Positions 11,703 through 23,029 of a DNA stretch of 64,000 bases are shown here, in pieces (the stretch's first letter is position 1; every line of letters begins with the position of its first letter). The notes beneath the pieces were generated by a model. That model saw nothing but the letters and a program-made list of their open reading frames with translations. It did no database searches and was not told where the DNA came from. The DNA comes from Capronia americana (lineage: Eukaryota; Ascomycota; Eurotiomycetes; Chaetothyriales; Herpotrichiellaceae). The stretch is taken from positions 496,001-560,000 of the forward strand of contig JADWQD010000004.1 in assembly GCA_016110215.1 (NCBI GenBank), in the 5' to 3' direction. The position numbers and the translations under genes are program-made.

Positions 11703-12231
11703 TGTGGCAGTAAATGTTGATGCTCTGATTGAATTTGGTCGCTGCTTTAGCGATTGAGACCTCAAGAACGCTTGAGACCAGATTGTCCGTACGATATATG
11801 TCCCACGACCTCTGTCTCTAGTGGCAGTGCTCAGCTGCAGGCGCCACAGCCACCGCCGTGTTTCTGAAGATTGACCTAGGCGCACACTGACCAGGCTGAC
11901 GCATTAGCTCGTATCAAATCATTGCTGCGGGTTAAGCCAGCGGAGCCCCGATGCGCAGCTCTTGCCTTGCCGTTCATTTCCTCCTGGCTCAATACGGGCA
12001 AGAGACCAATACCTCGTCAACGCGACGCAGACTGATTGCGGCCTCAATGGAACTCCAAGTTGCAATGTGAGGCAAGTCGCTGGTCCAATCAAAGTGAGCC
12101 GCGGCTGCCCCGCAGGTCTTGGCGCCGCGACTTCCCTTTTCGTCCATAATGTCAACACGCGCTCGAGTAGTCGACAACGAACTCGACGGCCGACCCAACA
12201 CCACCCTAACACAGAAGAAGGACAGGGTCAA
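11703..12231. other. Upstream region of SMC4
   Basis: About 530 bp between the membrane-protein relic and the chosen SMC4 start. An ATG at 11962 is in frame with SMC4 and would add 90 residues (MPCRSFPPGS..). Another out-of-frame ATG (about 12150) opens a frame beginning MSTRARVVDNELDGR. Both look like 5' leader sequence. Confidence 0.5.
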
Positions 12232-15200
12232 ATGTCAGTCGAATCTCCAGTCCGACCGACGCGTCGTGTTGCGCGCAAAAATGTTGTGGTTGACGAATCT
12301 GAGGATGAGCTCAGTCTCATCAAAGAGGAAGATGATGAGGAGTTTACGCCTGCACCGAAGCGCAGTCCGCGCAAATCCACGCGAAGACAGACGACGGCAA
12401 GTGCAAATGCGTCGCCTAGAAAGTCAGCCCGGCCACGAGTGGCTAAGACGGGAGATGGAATCGAGCCTTCACAGATATTCGACCCAGAAGAGACCTTGGA
12501 CCCGAGTGAACCTGCTTCTCCCTCTAAGACCTCATCGCCGCGAAAACGAAAGAGCACCGCCCCTCGGAAAGGCAGGAAGTCGTCAGCAACTCCGCCTGTA
12601 CCTGCTCTACCTACATCCGACCGAAATGCTTCCCCCGAAGCTGACCACGTGCAGTCTACACCGTTGAAGGATATTACAAGACAGGCGCTGAACAAGAATA
12701 GCCCACCGCAGATGAGCCAGGACATTCTCAAGCCTCCAAGGCTCGCAGATATGGTGATAGAGAAGCCAATGGATATTGTCATAAGGGCAAAGGCCCAAGG
12801 ACTTCCTGCTGTCGAGGAGCCCACTGGGCCGAAGTCCAGAATGGTGATCCGACAGCTAGTCATGACAAATTTCAAGAGCTATGCGGGCAGGCAGGTTGTC
12901 GGTCCCTTCCATCCTTCCTTCTCCGCAGTTGTCGGCCCCAACGGCTCAGGCAAGTCGAACGTCATCGATTCCATGCTTTTCGTATTCGGCTTCCGCGCGA
13001 GCAAGATGAGACAGGGCAAAATATCATCGCTCATCCACAACTCGGCACAGTACCAGGATCTCGACTTCTGTGAGGTTGCAGTCTACTTTCAGGAGATTGT
13101 GGACCTCCCCGGAGGGAAGCACGAGGTCGTCCCAGACTCGCAACTTGTGGTCTCGAGAAAAGCTTTCAAGAACAACTCAAGCAACTATTACCTGAACGGC
13201 AGGACAACGAATTTTACGACGGTGACAACGTTGCTGAAGGATAAGGGCATAGATCTAGATCACAAGCGATTCTTAATCTTGCAGGGTGAAGTCGAGTCCA
13301 TCGCTCAAATGAAGCCGAAGGCTGCAAATGAGCACGACGATGGGCTACTGGAGTATCTTGAGGACATCATCGGCACGTCAAAATACAAGACACCAATCGA
13401 AGAAGCAGCTGTTGAGCTGGAGGGTCTGAACGAAGTCTGTGTCGAGAAACAGGGCCGGGTCCAGCATGTCGAAAAAGAAAAGAACAGCCTCGAAGATAAG
13501 AAGAACAAGGCTTTGGCATTCATTCGGGACGAGAATGAATTAGCAGAAAAACAATCCGCTCTGTATCAGATTTACATCGCGGAATGTGATGACAACACCA
13601 AGGTCACGGAAGAAGCAATTCAACAAATCCAGGAACAGCTCAACGCTGAGTTAGAGAAGCATGCCGGAAGCGAAGACGCGATAAAAGAGCTTGAAAAGGC
13701 TTACAACAAGGCAGTTAAACAATATGAGCGCATCGAGAAGCAGGCTCAGGAATTTACTAAGGAGCTGGCCAAGTACGACAAGGAAAATGTCAAGTTCGAA
13801 GAGAAGCGCAAATTCATCAACGGCAAGCAAAAAAAGGCCGAGAAGACGGCCACCACCAGTCGCCTGGCCGCATCTGAAGCTCAGAGTCTGGTCGAAAAGC
13901 ACACCGACGACATCCAACGAAAATCTTCCGAGGTGGCTGAGCTTGAGAAGGAAATGCAGGTTGAAGAGCAGAAGCTTGCCGTGATCCGGGAGGACCTCCA
14001 GGGCAAAACTCAGGTGTTTTCCGACCAGATTGCTGTGAAACAGAAGTCTCTAGAACCATGGAGCGAGAAGATCAATCAAAAGCAATCCGCCATTGCGGTG
14101 GCGCAGTCTGAGCTCGACATACTGAGGGACAAAGCCACAAGTGGTCAGAAGGCGATTGACCAGGCAAATGCGAAGATTGAGAACATCGAGGCAGATAAAG
14201 CTCGCAAGCTCGAAGAGATCGAGCAACGGAAGCATGAGAAAGCTCGGCTGGAAAAGGATGTTAGGAAAATCCAAGATGCGCTTCAGAAGCTTGCTTCAAG
14301 TGAGCCGGAGGTTCGGTCACAGATATCTTCCGCTCGGCAGAAGGCGGAGGAGGCTCGATCGAGCCTGGCAAGCAGCCAGAACCAGGGCAATGTTCTCAGG
14401 GGGCTATTGCGTCTGAGAGATTCTGGTAGGATCGATGGGTTCCACGGTCGTCTCGGTAACTTGGGAACGATTGACGAGAAATTCGATGTTGCAATTTCTA
14501 CGGCTTGTCCATCACTCGAGAACATGGTCGTGGATAATGTAGAGGTTGGCCAACAATGCATCGAATACCTTCGGAAGAACAACCTGGGACGCGCAAACTT
14601 CATATTACTCGACAAGTTGGCACAGCGCGATCTGTCTCCGATCCAGACCCCTGAGAATGTCCCGCGGCTTTTCGATCTGATAAGACCCAAGGATGAGAGA
14701 TTTCGCCCTGCTTTCTACAGCGTTATGCAAAACACGCTTGTTGCACAGGACCTACAACAGGCGAATCGAATTGCATATGGTGCTAAGAGATGGCGGGTCG
14801 TTACTCTGGATGGCCAGCTGATCGATGTCTCCGGCACCATGAGCGGTGGTGGTACTCGTGTTGCTCGGGGCGCAATGTCGTCTAAACTCAGCTCTGACAC
14901 TACAAAGGAGCAAGTTCAAAAGCTAGAAGCAGAAAGAGATCAATTGGAACGGCAATTTGATGCTTTCCAGACCAGACAAAGAGAACTGGAGGCTAGCCTG
15001 CAAGAAAAGCAAGATGAAATCCCAAAGCTAGAGACGGCCATACAGAAGATCAACCTCGAGGTCGACACCTGCACCAGAAATCTCGCAGATGCACAGAAGC
15101 GAGTTCAAGATCTTATAGCTGAGCTGGCGGGAACCTCGGCCGACGACAGCCAGATCCAAAGCCTTGAGAAGCAGATCGCGTTACTCAATAAGGAGCTCGA

Positions 15201-16713
15201 AAAGCTGCGTTCACAAACAGCAAGTCTGGAGGCCGAGATCCAAGCTCTACAAGACAAAATTATGGAAGTTGGTGGTCTCCAGCTACGGAGTCAAAAGGCG
15301 AGAGTTGATGGTCTGAAGGAACGAATTGACATGCTCAACGACGACATCTCCAATGCTGAGGTTGCCAAAACCAAGAACGAAAAGCTCAAGATCAAGAACG
15401 AACAGGCCAAAGCTAATGCGGAGAAAGACTTGGAGTCGCTCTTGAAGGACCTCGACCGACTGGAAGAGGACACTCAAAAGCACAAGTCTGGGGCCGCCGA
15501 ATTGAGAGTCCAAGCCGAACAAGCTGAAGAACAGCAGACTTCAATGAAAGAGGAGCTTGGAGACTTGAAAAAGGATCTCGACTCGCAAACGACCGAGCTA
15601 AACTCCACCAGAGCGCTCGAGATTGAAATGAAGAACAAGCTTGAGGAGAATCAGAAAGTCCTGGCGGATAACCATAAGAAGAGTCGCTACTGGCAAGAGA
15701 AACTGGCCAAGCTTACACTGCATGACATAGCGGACCTGGAAGGCCTTTCCCAAACCCAAGCTGAGACGCAGCCTCAACAAGCAAAGGATGAAGAGATGCA
15801 AGATGCTCCTCCAGAGGCAGACCCAGACGCTATGGACGTCGACGAGGAAGACCCATCTGAAGAGCAGTCTGTCGCCCCTGCCAATCCAACTCTGGGCCAA
15901 TTGCAGACGTTCACACGCGACGAGCTTCTTGATAAAAACAAGGATCACCTTGTCGCCTCCATTGCAGCACTTGAAGAGAAAGTGTCGAACGCCTCAAGCA
16001 TCGACCTGAGCGTCATCGCGGAGTACCGCCGTCGTTGTGACGAGGTCGCTTCACGCACCAGCGATCTCAAGAGTGCTATCAAAGCCAGGGATGGAGCCAA
16101 AACCCGCTTGACCGAGCTGCGGAACTTACGTCTGACTCAATTCATGACTGGCTTCACGACCATTTCTTCGCATCTGAAGTCGATGTACCAGCTGATCACG
16201 TTGGGTGGTAACGCTGAACTCGAACTCGTCGACTCATTGGACCCATTCTCTGAGGGCATCTTGTTCTCCGTCATGCCTCCCAAGAAGAGCTGGAAGAACA
16301 TTGGCAACTTGTCGGGAGGCGAAAAGACGCTGAGCTCACTGGCGTTAGTGTTTGCGCTGCACGTTTACCGTCCTACACCATTATATGTCATGGATGAAAT
16401 TGACGCGGCATTGGATTTCAGAAACGTAAGTTTGTACTGTGCATCCACGACAGCCCTTTCAGTTGCTGACCTCTTGCCCGTCCAGGTGTCGATTGTTGCA
16501 GGGTATATCAAAGAACGCACAAAGAACGCTCAGTTTATTGTGATTTCTCTGCGAAACAACATGTTTGAACTGGCTGAGCGGCTGGTGGGCATTTACAAAG
16601 TCAACCATATGACCAAGAGTGTCACGGTGGAAAACAGAGATTACCTGGCTATCGGGAGACAGGCGCAAGGTCAGGGAGCAGTTACCCATGGACCGCCTGC
16701 ACAGATGCGGTAG
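12232..16713 (+). CDS. SMC4: Condensin subunit SMC4
   Basis: Structural-maintenance-of-chromosomes ATPase that pairs with SMC2 in condensin for mitotic chromosome compaction. Two exons (12232-16425, 16486-16713), about 1473 residues. Basic, acidic and Ser-rich disordered N-terminus to about residue 200; Walker A GPNGSGKSN at residues 235-243; long coiled coil; hinge around residues 730-880 (GFHGRLGNLGTIDEKFDVA); second coiled coil; ABC signature LSGGEKTL near residue 1360; Walker B PLYVMDEIDAALDFRN. SMC4-type features include FLILQGEVESIAQMKPK and YLEDIIGTSKYK. The 60 bp intron (16426-16485, GTAAGT..CCAG) sits between FRN and VSIVAGYIKERT; it has no stop and is a multiple of three, so an unspliced reading stays open, but removing it restores the invariant DFRNVSIVA sequence. 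Confidence 0.95.
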   Translation: MSVESPVRPTRRVARKNVVVDESEDELSLIKEEDDEEFTPAPKRSPRKSTRRQTTASANASPRKSARPRVAKTGDGIEPSQIFDPEETLDPSEPASPSKTSSPRKRKSTAPRKGRKSSATPPVPALPTSDRNASPEADHVQSTPLKDITRQALNKNSPPQMSQDILKPPRLADMVIEKPMDIVIRAKAQGLPAVEEPTGPKSRMVIRQLVMTNFKSYAGRQVVGPFHPSFSAVVGPNGSGKSNVIDSMLFVFGFRASKMRQGKISSLIHNSAQYQDLDFCEVAVYFQEIVDLPGGKHEVVPDSQLVVSRKAFKNNSSNYYLNGRTTNFTTVTTLLKDKGIDLDHKRFLILQGEVESIAQMKPKAANEHDDGLLEYLEDIIGTSKYKTPIEEAAVELEGLNEVCVEKQGRVQHVEKEKNSLEDKKNKALAFIRDENELAEKQSALYQIYIAECDDNTKVTEEAIQQIQEQLNAELEKHAGSEDAIKELEKAYNKAVKQYERIEKQAQEFTKELAKYDKENVKFEEKRKFINGKQKKAEKTATTSRLAASEAQSLVEKHTDDIQRKSSEVAELEKEMQVEEQKLAVIREDLQGKTQVFSDQIAVKQKSLEPWSEKINQKQSAIAVAQSELDILRDKATSGQKAIDQANAKIENIEADKARKLEEIEQRKHEKARLEKDVRKIQDALQKLASSEPEVRSQISSARQKAEEARSSLASSQNQGNVLRGLLRLRDSGRIDGFHGRLGNLGTIDEKFDVAISTACPSLENMVVDNVEVGQQCIEYLRKNNLGRANFILLDKLAQRDLSPIQTPENVPRLFDLIRPKDERFRPAFYSVMQNTLVAQDLQQANRIAYGAKRWRVVTLDGQLIDVSGTMSGGGTRVARGAMSSKLSSDTTKEQVQKLEAERDQLERQFDAFQTRQRELEASLQEKQDEIPKLETAIQKINLEVDTCTRNLADAQKRVQDLIAELAGTSADDSQIQSLEKQIALLNKELEKLRSQTASLEAEIQALQDKIMEVGGLQLRSQKARVDGLKERIDMLNDDISNAEVAKTKNEKLKIKNEQAKANAEKDLESLLKDLDRLEEDTQKHKSGAAELRVQAEQAEEQQTSMKEELGDLKKDLDSQTTELNSTRALEIEMKNKLEENQKVLADNHKKSRYWQEKLAKLTLHDIADLEGLSQTQAETQPQQAKDEEMQDAPPEADPDAMDVDEEDPSEEQSVAPANPTLGQLQTFTRDELLDKNKDHLVASIAALEEKVSNASSIDLSVIAEYRRRCDEVASRTSDLKSAIKARDGAKTRLTELRNLRLTQFMTGFTTISSHLKSMYQLITLGGNAELELVDSLDPFSEGILFSVMPPKKSWKNIGNLSGGEKTLSSLALVFALHVYRPTPLYVMDEIDAALDFRNVSLYCASTTALSVADLLPVQVSIVAGYIKERTKNAQFIVISLRNNMFELAERLVGIYKVNHMTKSVTVENRDYLAIGRQAQGQGAVTHGPPAQMR

Positions 16714-17269
16714 TTTTACTTTAGACGGCTGGGGAGTACTGTATGATATAGCACTTTCGCCAATGTTTAACGCTTGATGACCGGCATGAGGAGTTGGGTT
16801 TGTGACGGTTCAGAATCTTGGATGCAATGTAACGCCCGGGCTTTTGTAGTAGGATACGTCGACCGCTGGAAGGTGTCAGAGTCAGGCATTGAATACTGTA
16901 GTGTCGCGCAGCTCAGTTCTTTGTTAAGATGGTTCACATTACAACCACTACCGATGCCGCTGCTGAGGCTGACTCCTTCGACTCGCTTTCTACACGTAGG
17001 TAGGCAGGCAAGCATATACAATTGCGCGTCGAGAGGCGCCTCAGTTTCGGCTTGTATTCCACTCAGGAACCATTCACTCCGCTGTACTAGGCTAAGCCCC
17101 GCACGGCCCTTTCAGGTACAAGTTACCTGTCGGCAAGTTCCCCTTCATCTCACTCTCAGTCTCGTGTCTTGCACTTCAAATAAATCTTGGCGAGCCGTTC
17201 GATCCGTCAATACGACGCCTGCTAGATGTATGCTGTCGGTAGCCGTTAGGACCAGCTGGCTCCACGACT
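16714..17269. other. Intergenic region, SMC4 3' end and promoter of the Zn2Cys6 gene
   Basis: About 556 bp with no recognisable gene. Short open frames on both strands lack domain content. Confidence 0.5.
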
Positions 17270-19187
17270 ATGGAAGGCCATCGAACTCGCAATACCAAGG
17301 TATGCATGCAATGTCACGCGCGCAAGGTAAGAGCTCCTCTCCCCAGACCGGGAGGTAGAGATTACTGACTCGACTGGATCAGGTTAAATGTGACTTGCAA
17401 GACCACACCGACGGGACGTGTCAGAATTGTCAAAGGGCCAACGTCGTGTGCAGGTAGGTCCGATTCTATGCGCGTGAAATGAGCGCGGCTATTCTAAGCA
17501 GAATGAACAATCAACAGGCCTCGCGTGGGAGTTCGGCAACGCAACATGCGGTCCCACCGGGCCAGTGCCATGAGCGCGCGGTCGACAGAGCGCTCAGAAT
17601 TGCCACTGTCTGCATCGCCGGGATCTGCGGGCTATCTGGGAGAGGAGAGCATGATGCTTCAGAACCCCAGCGCGCTCCAGTTCGACGACGAGACCGAGGC
17701 AGAGACGGCCGAATTCTATGCAAAGACGCTGCTGTCCACCCGCGCAGTAGACCTGCCCTCACAGAAGCTGGTCGCTGCACTGACCGACGCTTACTTTGAA
17801 CACCTTCATCTCCACCAGCCTCTTGTCGACCGCGCAGACTTTGAGCGTTTTCAGTCGCCCTTGCTGGTGCACAGCGTCTGCATGCTTGCAAGTGCCTATG
17901 GCCACCGACGAGGAGGAATAAGCCAGCTGAGCGCGGCCAAGAAGTACTACCTGAAGGCAAAATTACTCTTGGCTACGGAGCATGAACGAAATAAATTGGC
18001 GGTTCTCAAGGCGCTCTGTCTGATGACCTGTCGAAGCATGACTGATCCGACTGTGATTTGCCTAGACAGCCTCTGGCATTGGCTGGGGGCAGCATCGCGC
18101 TATGCAATCCACATGGGTCTTCACAAAGAAGCAACCTACAGGGGCAACCAAGATGCTGGAACCCGTCGAAGGATGTGGTGGCATCTCTTCGTAAGGATGA
18201 GCCCCAACGCTGTGTCCGCCTCGGCGCTGACATGTCCCCCAGAATCAAGACAAGCTGGTCTCCTTCTGTTATGGACGGCCGCTGATGATCCATATGCATG
18301 ATACCGACGTCCAACCGCTGTCGCAAAGCGACTTTCCTGAAGAACATCCTGACAACAACATCTTCATCGAGAGGACCAAACTTTGCATGATTTTTGGGCA
18401 ACTCGCCGACGGACGATACAATCCTAACTTGAATTATGGAGATATCGTGCCTATCGGACAAGCCTTTGAAACGTGGGTCTGCGAGTTGCCTGCCGAATTA
18501 ACGCTGCAACCTACGGACTCAAAGCCCTATCGTCGAGTAGTTTCCGAGTTGCACATTTTATATTACGCCTGCTTGCTGATCTACCAACTATCCTTGATGA
18601 AAGTGGAACCGGTCTCGAGCTCAGGCAGGGCTACGTTCGAAGAGTGCGTCCAGACGGCGTCACATGTGATCCGTGTTTTCGAAGATATCCAGTACAGAAA
18701 CGACGTTTTGTATCTGGCACCGATCAATGCTTGGTTTTGTTACCTTGCCGGAGTGGTGCAAATTCGCGCTCGCGCCACCTGTTCGGGTCAGGGAGGTGGG
18801 TTTGATGACAACCTCGCAATTGTCAGGGCAGTCTTGCAGGAGCTGTCCGCCACTGTTCCAAGTTCCGCCCTGGTCCTCGGCAACCTCAACCGCGCGGAAC
18901 TCTCTGGCGGAACTCTGCCTGGGCAATATTCTGCCCGTTCCGTCCACCCATCCGCTGATGGGTTAGCCAATTCCGAAGCGAACAACGCAGAAAACATCAC
19001 AACCGAATCCCTCGCAGGTCCCGACGGCCGCCGAAGTACTTCGAATATTCTGAGTAGCCTCGGTGAAGGGATGGACAGCAGTTCCCTCTTTTTGCCCGGT
19101 AGTCTCATGGCCGATGGCAACGTGGGTTTTGACTTTGGTGACGTTTTCGTCAATCAAATATTCCAGGACCAGTGGTTTCCTGGTTGA
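17270..19187 (+). CDS. Zn(II)2Cys6 transcription factor with fungal-specific regulatory domain
   Basis: Four exons: 17270-17326, 17383-17453, 17518-18190 and 18243-19187, with introns of 56, 64 and 52 bp; 581 residues. The binuclear zinc cluster is split over exons 1 and 2: CMQCHARK then VKCDLQDHTDGTCQNCQRANVVC, with six cysteines in the Gal4-like spacing. The middle homology (fungal_trans) region follows: AYFEHLHLHQPLVDR, LDSLWHWLGAASRYAIHMGLHK, RRRMWWHLF-NQDKLVSFCYGRPL. The exon 3/4 junction falls inside the last block and reads perfectly after splicing. The acidic, Ser/Gly-rich C-terminus is probably the activation region. It lies beside an oxidoreductase on the same strand and ahead of an SDR, a Dal5-type transporter and an EthD-like gene, so it may regulate that group; its target is unknown. 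Confidence 0.88.
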
Positions 19188-19689
19188 AATTGACGATGCG
19201 GAAGGAAGAATCGGCTCCAAAGCACAACATCTCTCGCTTCTGTCATGCATGGTTTGACTTGACTTGTTTAAGACCGAGCTTGGCAGTTCTGATCGCTCAA
19301 CCCCCTAAGCACATTGTGTGACTACCGAGTACCGAGCGGGAATTAGCCGGTAGCCAACACAGCGGACTCCCCCAGACCCGGCCGAACACCTGCCCCGCAA
19401 CGACGCTTCTATTCTCATTCGGCGTGGGTGATTGCTCTACCGAGCCACCGACTCCGTAATTTCAACCTTAGGACCCGACCCACAGCACCTTGGTTATGTG
19501 CGTGTCCGACTGTGACAGACGGCAGGAGGAAGAGTCGTCAAAATTTGAACCATCAAAAGATGACCGAATCGCTAAACATATTGATCTATTGATATTTTAC
19601 GGCCACACCACATATCACTCATCACTTCAGGATCTAACCAAGTTAGCGACAAGGTACTGGAACTCGGCTCCTCGAGGCAACCTTCAACC
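19188..19689. other. Promoter region of the quinone oxidoreductase gene
   Basis: About 500 bp between two plus-strand genes. No further gene recognised. Confidence 0.5.
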
Positions 19690-20700
19690 ATGGCCACCAT
19701 GCGTGCAGTCGACATCAGAGGCGAGACAGGGCCCGTCTCGGCCTTGTTCATCAATTCCGAAACAGCCATGCCCAAGCCCGCGCACAACCAGGCCCTGGTG
19801 AAAATCAAAGCATTTGGTCTCAACCGCATGGACCTCCTCCAGCGTGAGGGCAAGTACCCAGTACCGCCTCAAGCTCCCAAGACCATGGGCGTCGAGTTCT
19901 CAGGCATCATTGAGTCGTTCGGTTCTTCCTCTTCCACTCTAGGCTTCAGCGTCGGAGACGAGGTTTTCGGTCTAGCTTATGGCGGCGCATATGCCGAGTA
20001 TATCGCCGTTAGCACGTCCATGCTCATCCGCAAACCCAAAGAACTCAGCTGGGAGCAGGCTGCCGGGGTTCCTGAGACCTGGATTACTGCCATCCAAGCG
20101 CTCTACCTGGTCGGTGAATATCAAGCAGGCCAGAGCGTCCTCTGGCATGCTGGGGCAAGTGGCGTTAGTATTGCCGGGATTCAACTGTCCAAGGCTGCTG
20201 GAGCGTCTGCTGTCTATGTCACCGCGAGTACGCAAGCCAAGATTCAATTCTGCAAGTCTATCGGCGCGACGGAGGGGTTCAATTATACCGAGGGCGACTG
20301 GGCGGACGCGTTGCTTGGCCACACTGGTGGGAAGGGGGCAGATCTGATTGTGGATTTTGTCGGTGCGGGCTATTTCAAGCAGAACTTGAAAGCGGCGGCG
20401 AGAGATGCCCACATCGTCAACTTGGGTTGGCTGAGTGGAACAGTTGTGAAGGGCGATGTCGATATCAGTCCCTTTCTAGGCAAGAGATTGAGGTTCGAGG
20501 GCAGCAGTTTACGGAGTCGCGATGAGGAATACCAAAAGAAACTGCGGGACTTGCTGGTCGAGCATGCGTTGCCCAGGCTTGTGGACGGGAGGTTCAAAAT
20601 CTTCATCGACCAGGTCTTTGAGATGGAGGAGATCCAAAAGGCGCATGAGGTGTTGGAGTCAAACCAGACCATGGGCAAACTCATATGTAGAGTGCATTGA
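19690..20700 (+). CDS. NAD(P)H quinone oxidoreductase, PIG3/zeta-crystallin type MDR
   Basis: Zinc-free medium-chain dehydrogenase/reductase, 336 residues, apparently intron-less. N-terminal GroES-like domain with GLNRMDLLQREGKYPVPP and GVEFSGIIESFG; NADPH-binding Rossmann domain with VLWHAGASGVSIAGIQLSKAAGA at about 150-170 and DLIVDFVGAGYFKQNLKAAA. These blocks match the TP53I3 (PIG3)/QorA branch, which reduces quinones. The ATG at 19690 lies in a good context (aaccATGGCC); a second ATG three codons later is also possible. It sits 500 bp downstream of the Zn2Cys6 gene on the same strand. The physiological substrate is not determinable from sequence. Confidence 0.9.
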   Translation: MATMRAVDIRGETGPVSALFINSETAMPKPAHNQALVKIKAFGLNRMDLLQREGKYPVPPQAPKTMGVEFSGIIESFGSSSSTLGFSVGDEVFGLAYGGAYAEYIAVSTSMLIRKPKELSWEQAAGVPETWITAIQALYLVGEYQAGQSVLWHAGASGVSIAGIQLSKAAGASAVYVTASTQAKIQFCKSIGATEGFNYTEGDWADALLGHTGGKGADLIVDFVGAGYFKQNLKAAARDAHIVNLGWLSGTVVKGDVDISPFLGKRLRFEGSSLRSRDEEYQKKLRDLLVEHALPRLVDGRFKIFIDQVFEMEEIQKAHEVLESNQTMGKLICRVH

Positions 20701-20970
20701 TGTGCTGCACAAGGGGACCCGTTGGATTAGACAGACATTCTACAGGAGCTTTTCGTTCGAATAACATGTGTCTCTCAGTCTGATCGCCACCTAGAGATGA
20801 AGGCCTCGTCGAAATAACAAACTCTTACGCACCCAGTATAGTTGGGGATGCCACTGGATTCTGAATCGACAGATGAGCCCGACTACTGTCGAGCCGTCAC
20901 CCTGACCGTCGACGGTGGACAGACACCATCATTGCTCCATCCTTCCCGTCCGTCTCGTCACTGTAAGGGA

Positions 20971-22042
20971 TCAACTCACTCCTCTCCCGCCATCGACGTC
21001 GAACGCCGCGCCAGTGATGTAGGTCGCTTCGTCCGAGGCGAGGAAACAAGTCATGTTCGCCACGTCTTCGGGTTTGCAAACGCGACCCAGCGGGATGGAA
21101 CCCAGGACCTTTTCGCGACGGTCCGAATCCGAGCTGTCGTCGGGGTCTCCGAGCACCTTGGATAGCCTGGGTTTTCCGTTAAACTGGCAGACTTCTTTTC
21201 TGGCAAAGGGTCTTCAACTTACATCGCTGTCTCGCCGACCGAAGGCCGGATGCAATTATACCGAATGTTGTCAGAGGCGTACTCTGCCGCAAGACCTTTG
21301 GTCGTCTAACAAATTTAGAAGAAGACCTCGGGTCAGCCGATGAAATGAAATTGAAATGAAATGAAGAGTGGGAATGCTACTACTACCACCCACATTTGTC
21401 ACGGCGCCCTTGCTGGCCGCGTACCAGACAAAGTACGGCCGAGGGCGCGGGTCACTGGTGCTGCTCAGGTTGATGAACAGCCCGGGCCGTTTCCCCTCCT
21501 TCCACCACGGCACAATGACCTTGGTGCTCAAGTACAGCGGCTTCACGTTGACGCGGAACATCATGTCGAATTGCTCCTCGGGGACCTCGTGCGACGGGGC
21601 GGCGTCGTGGATCACCCCGGCACAGTTCACCACGACGTCGAGGCGGTCGTCGAAGAGACGGCGCGCCGTGGCGAGGATGCCGCGCCACGACGACTCGAGC
21701 GTGATGTCTGCCGTGCAGGCGTGGCAGGCATTGGGCGGCGCCGGCGCGCAGAGTCTGACCGTCTGCTCGGCCTCGGCTCCGTTCAAGTCGACCGCCAGCA
21801 CGCGAGCGCCTTCGCCGACGAGTTTCAGCACAATCTATCGAAACGGTGCCCCGGGGGGGCCCGGCCTGGTCAGTCGATGTGTTCGTAGAAGTCATCCGTA
21901 TGATAGGACACGGGAAATGGGAAATGGGAAATGGGAAATCGGTGTTCTGTAGGATAGGACTAATACATGTTTAACCTACTGCACGACCAAATCCAGCACC
22001 GCCCCCGGTCACAATGATGACCTTTCCTTCAAGCCGGCCCAT
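20971..22042 (-). CDS. Short-chain dehydrogenase/reductase (SDR)
   Basis: Classical SDR, 260 residues from four exons: 22042-21980, 21834-21394, 21305-21223 and 21166-20971. The introns are 145, 88 and 56 bp, all with GT..AG ends and frame-restoring junctions. Cofactor motif TGGGAGFGRA at residues 12-21 (junction FGRA-IVLKLV), NCAG in the central strand, the catalytic YAASK motif (Tyr-x-x-x-Lys) at the end of exon 2, and the C-terminal GRVCKPEDVANMTCFLASDEATYITG block followed by FDVDGGRG. This is the FabG-like class that oxidises alcohols or reduces ketones; substrate unknown. It is convergent with the quinone oxidoreductase, with 270 bp between them. Exon 2 is GC-richer than its surroundings. 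The first intron holds a GGGAAAT tandem repeat. Confidence 0.88.
21912..21939. repeat. 7-bp tandem repeat (GGGAAAT)4 inside an intron
   Basis: Four perfect head-to-tail copies of GGGAAAT in intron 1 of the SDR gene. It accounts for part of the unusual length of that intron (145 bp against about 50-90 bp elsewhere). Confidence 0.95.
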
Positions 22043-23029
22043 TTCGTCAAAGGCGTTTGTTTAGAATCTTTCGTCTGTTCTCTCTTGGGGAGTTTCGCCA
22101 TTCAGCTAATGATATTCGAGGTACGAGGTTGCAATAATATGGTGATACTTATTAATACGAAGCATCTGTGTTTTTATCCTAGTCCCGGCATCACTGGACT
22201 TGATTCTAACTAGCACGGAACTGATAGTCCATCAGGAGGAAATACTTTCGGTAGGTATGTAGGGGCTGGGGCATCTCTCGGCCCGCATTCAAAACCACCT
22301 ATCCTACCTTCACCTTCACCTTACACAGATTCGGGACGTATGCGGGACACGCAACTTCCTAGACTATTAGGATACGCCTACGCCAGCTGCGCGCACTTGA
22401 GAACCGAGTGCCGAGAGCCGTGCAAGTTGTTGACACGCCAAGAGAAACTCTAGTTCCCTTTGGTCAGACCCATCACCACATATCCTACTGTAGCTGCGGA
22501 GTTGGCAAAGGCAAAGAAACTCGCTTGTGTCGTGCCCAGACACCACTGCCACCGCAACTCCAATCTTTGTTCGGCCCAGGCGAAATCTACCTACTATTCC
22601 CCGAACCTGGAGAATCGAGGCTGGTGAGGCTTCCCGAGGCCGGATTGACTGGCCCATGCAACCTATGTAGTACAGTATGTATCTTGGAATACCGAAATCA
22701 CTGTTTTCTTTCCCAGTCTAGACATCTCTGTGTGCAAGGCAAGAGTGTCTTTGGCGCTGTCGAGACTACTATCATGGTTGTGCGACCGCGAGCCAATCCA
22801 TACATCTTCGCTACTGTTAATCTGCTGATAGAGCGAGCCAGTTGCAAAAGCAATCCAGAGCGAAGAAAGCTGGAGAGAATCGCGCAAGGGGCACCGTAGT
22901 ACATCATTTTTGTGCATTGATCCTGGCGTTACATAGCAATGCGATTATTCACCCCCCCCCCCTCCTCTCCCCTCCCCTGCAATGACCGAGAGCAATATCA
23001 TCCCGCTTTCCTATCTCATCCCGGTACAC
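22043..23029. other. Gene-free interval between the SDR and the Dal5-type transporter
   Basis: Nearly 1 kb. It contains the SDR promoter next to 22042 and a run of 11 cytosines at 22952-22962 in a C/T-rich stretch just beyond the transporter stop. The longest open frame (22408-22899) has no recognisable domain and is not called. Confidence 0.5.

Noticed and set aside
11962..12231. 90-residue N-terminal extension of SMC4
   Set aside because: In frame and open but with no similarity to SMC4; the start MSVESPVR fits fungal SMC4 better.
18285..19187. A separate protein from 18285
   Set aside because: It is the last exon of the Zn2Cys6 gene; the junction at 18190/18243 restores a conserved block.
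22408..22899. 163-codon open frame between the SDR and the transporter
   Set aside because: No domain, no plausible promoter context, composition like non-coding DNA.
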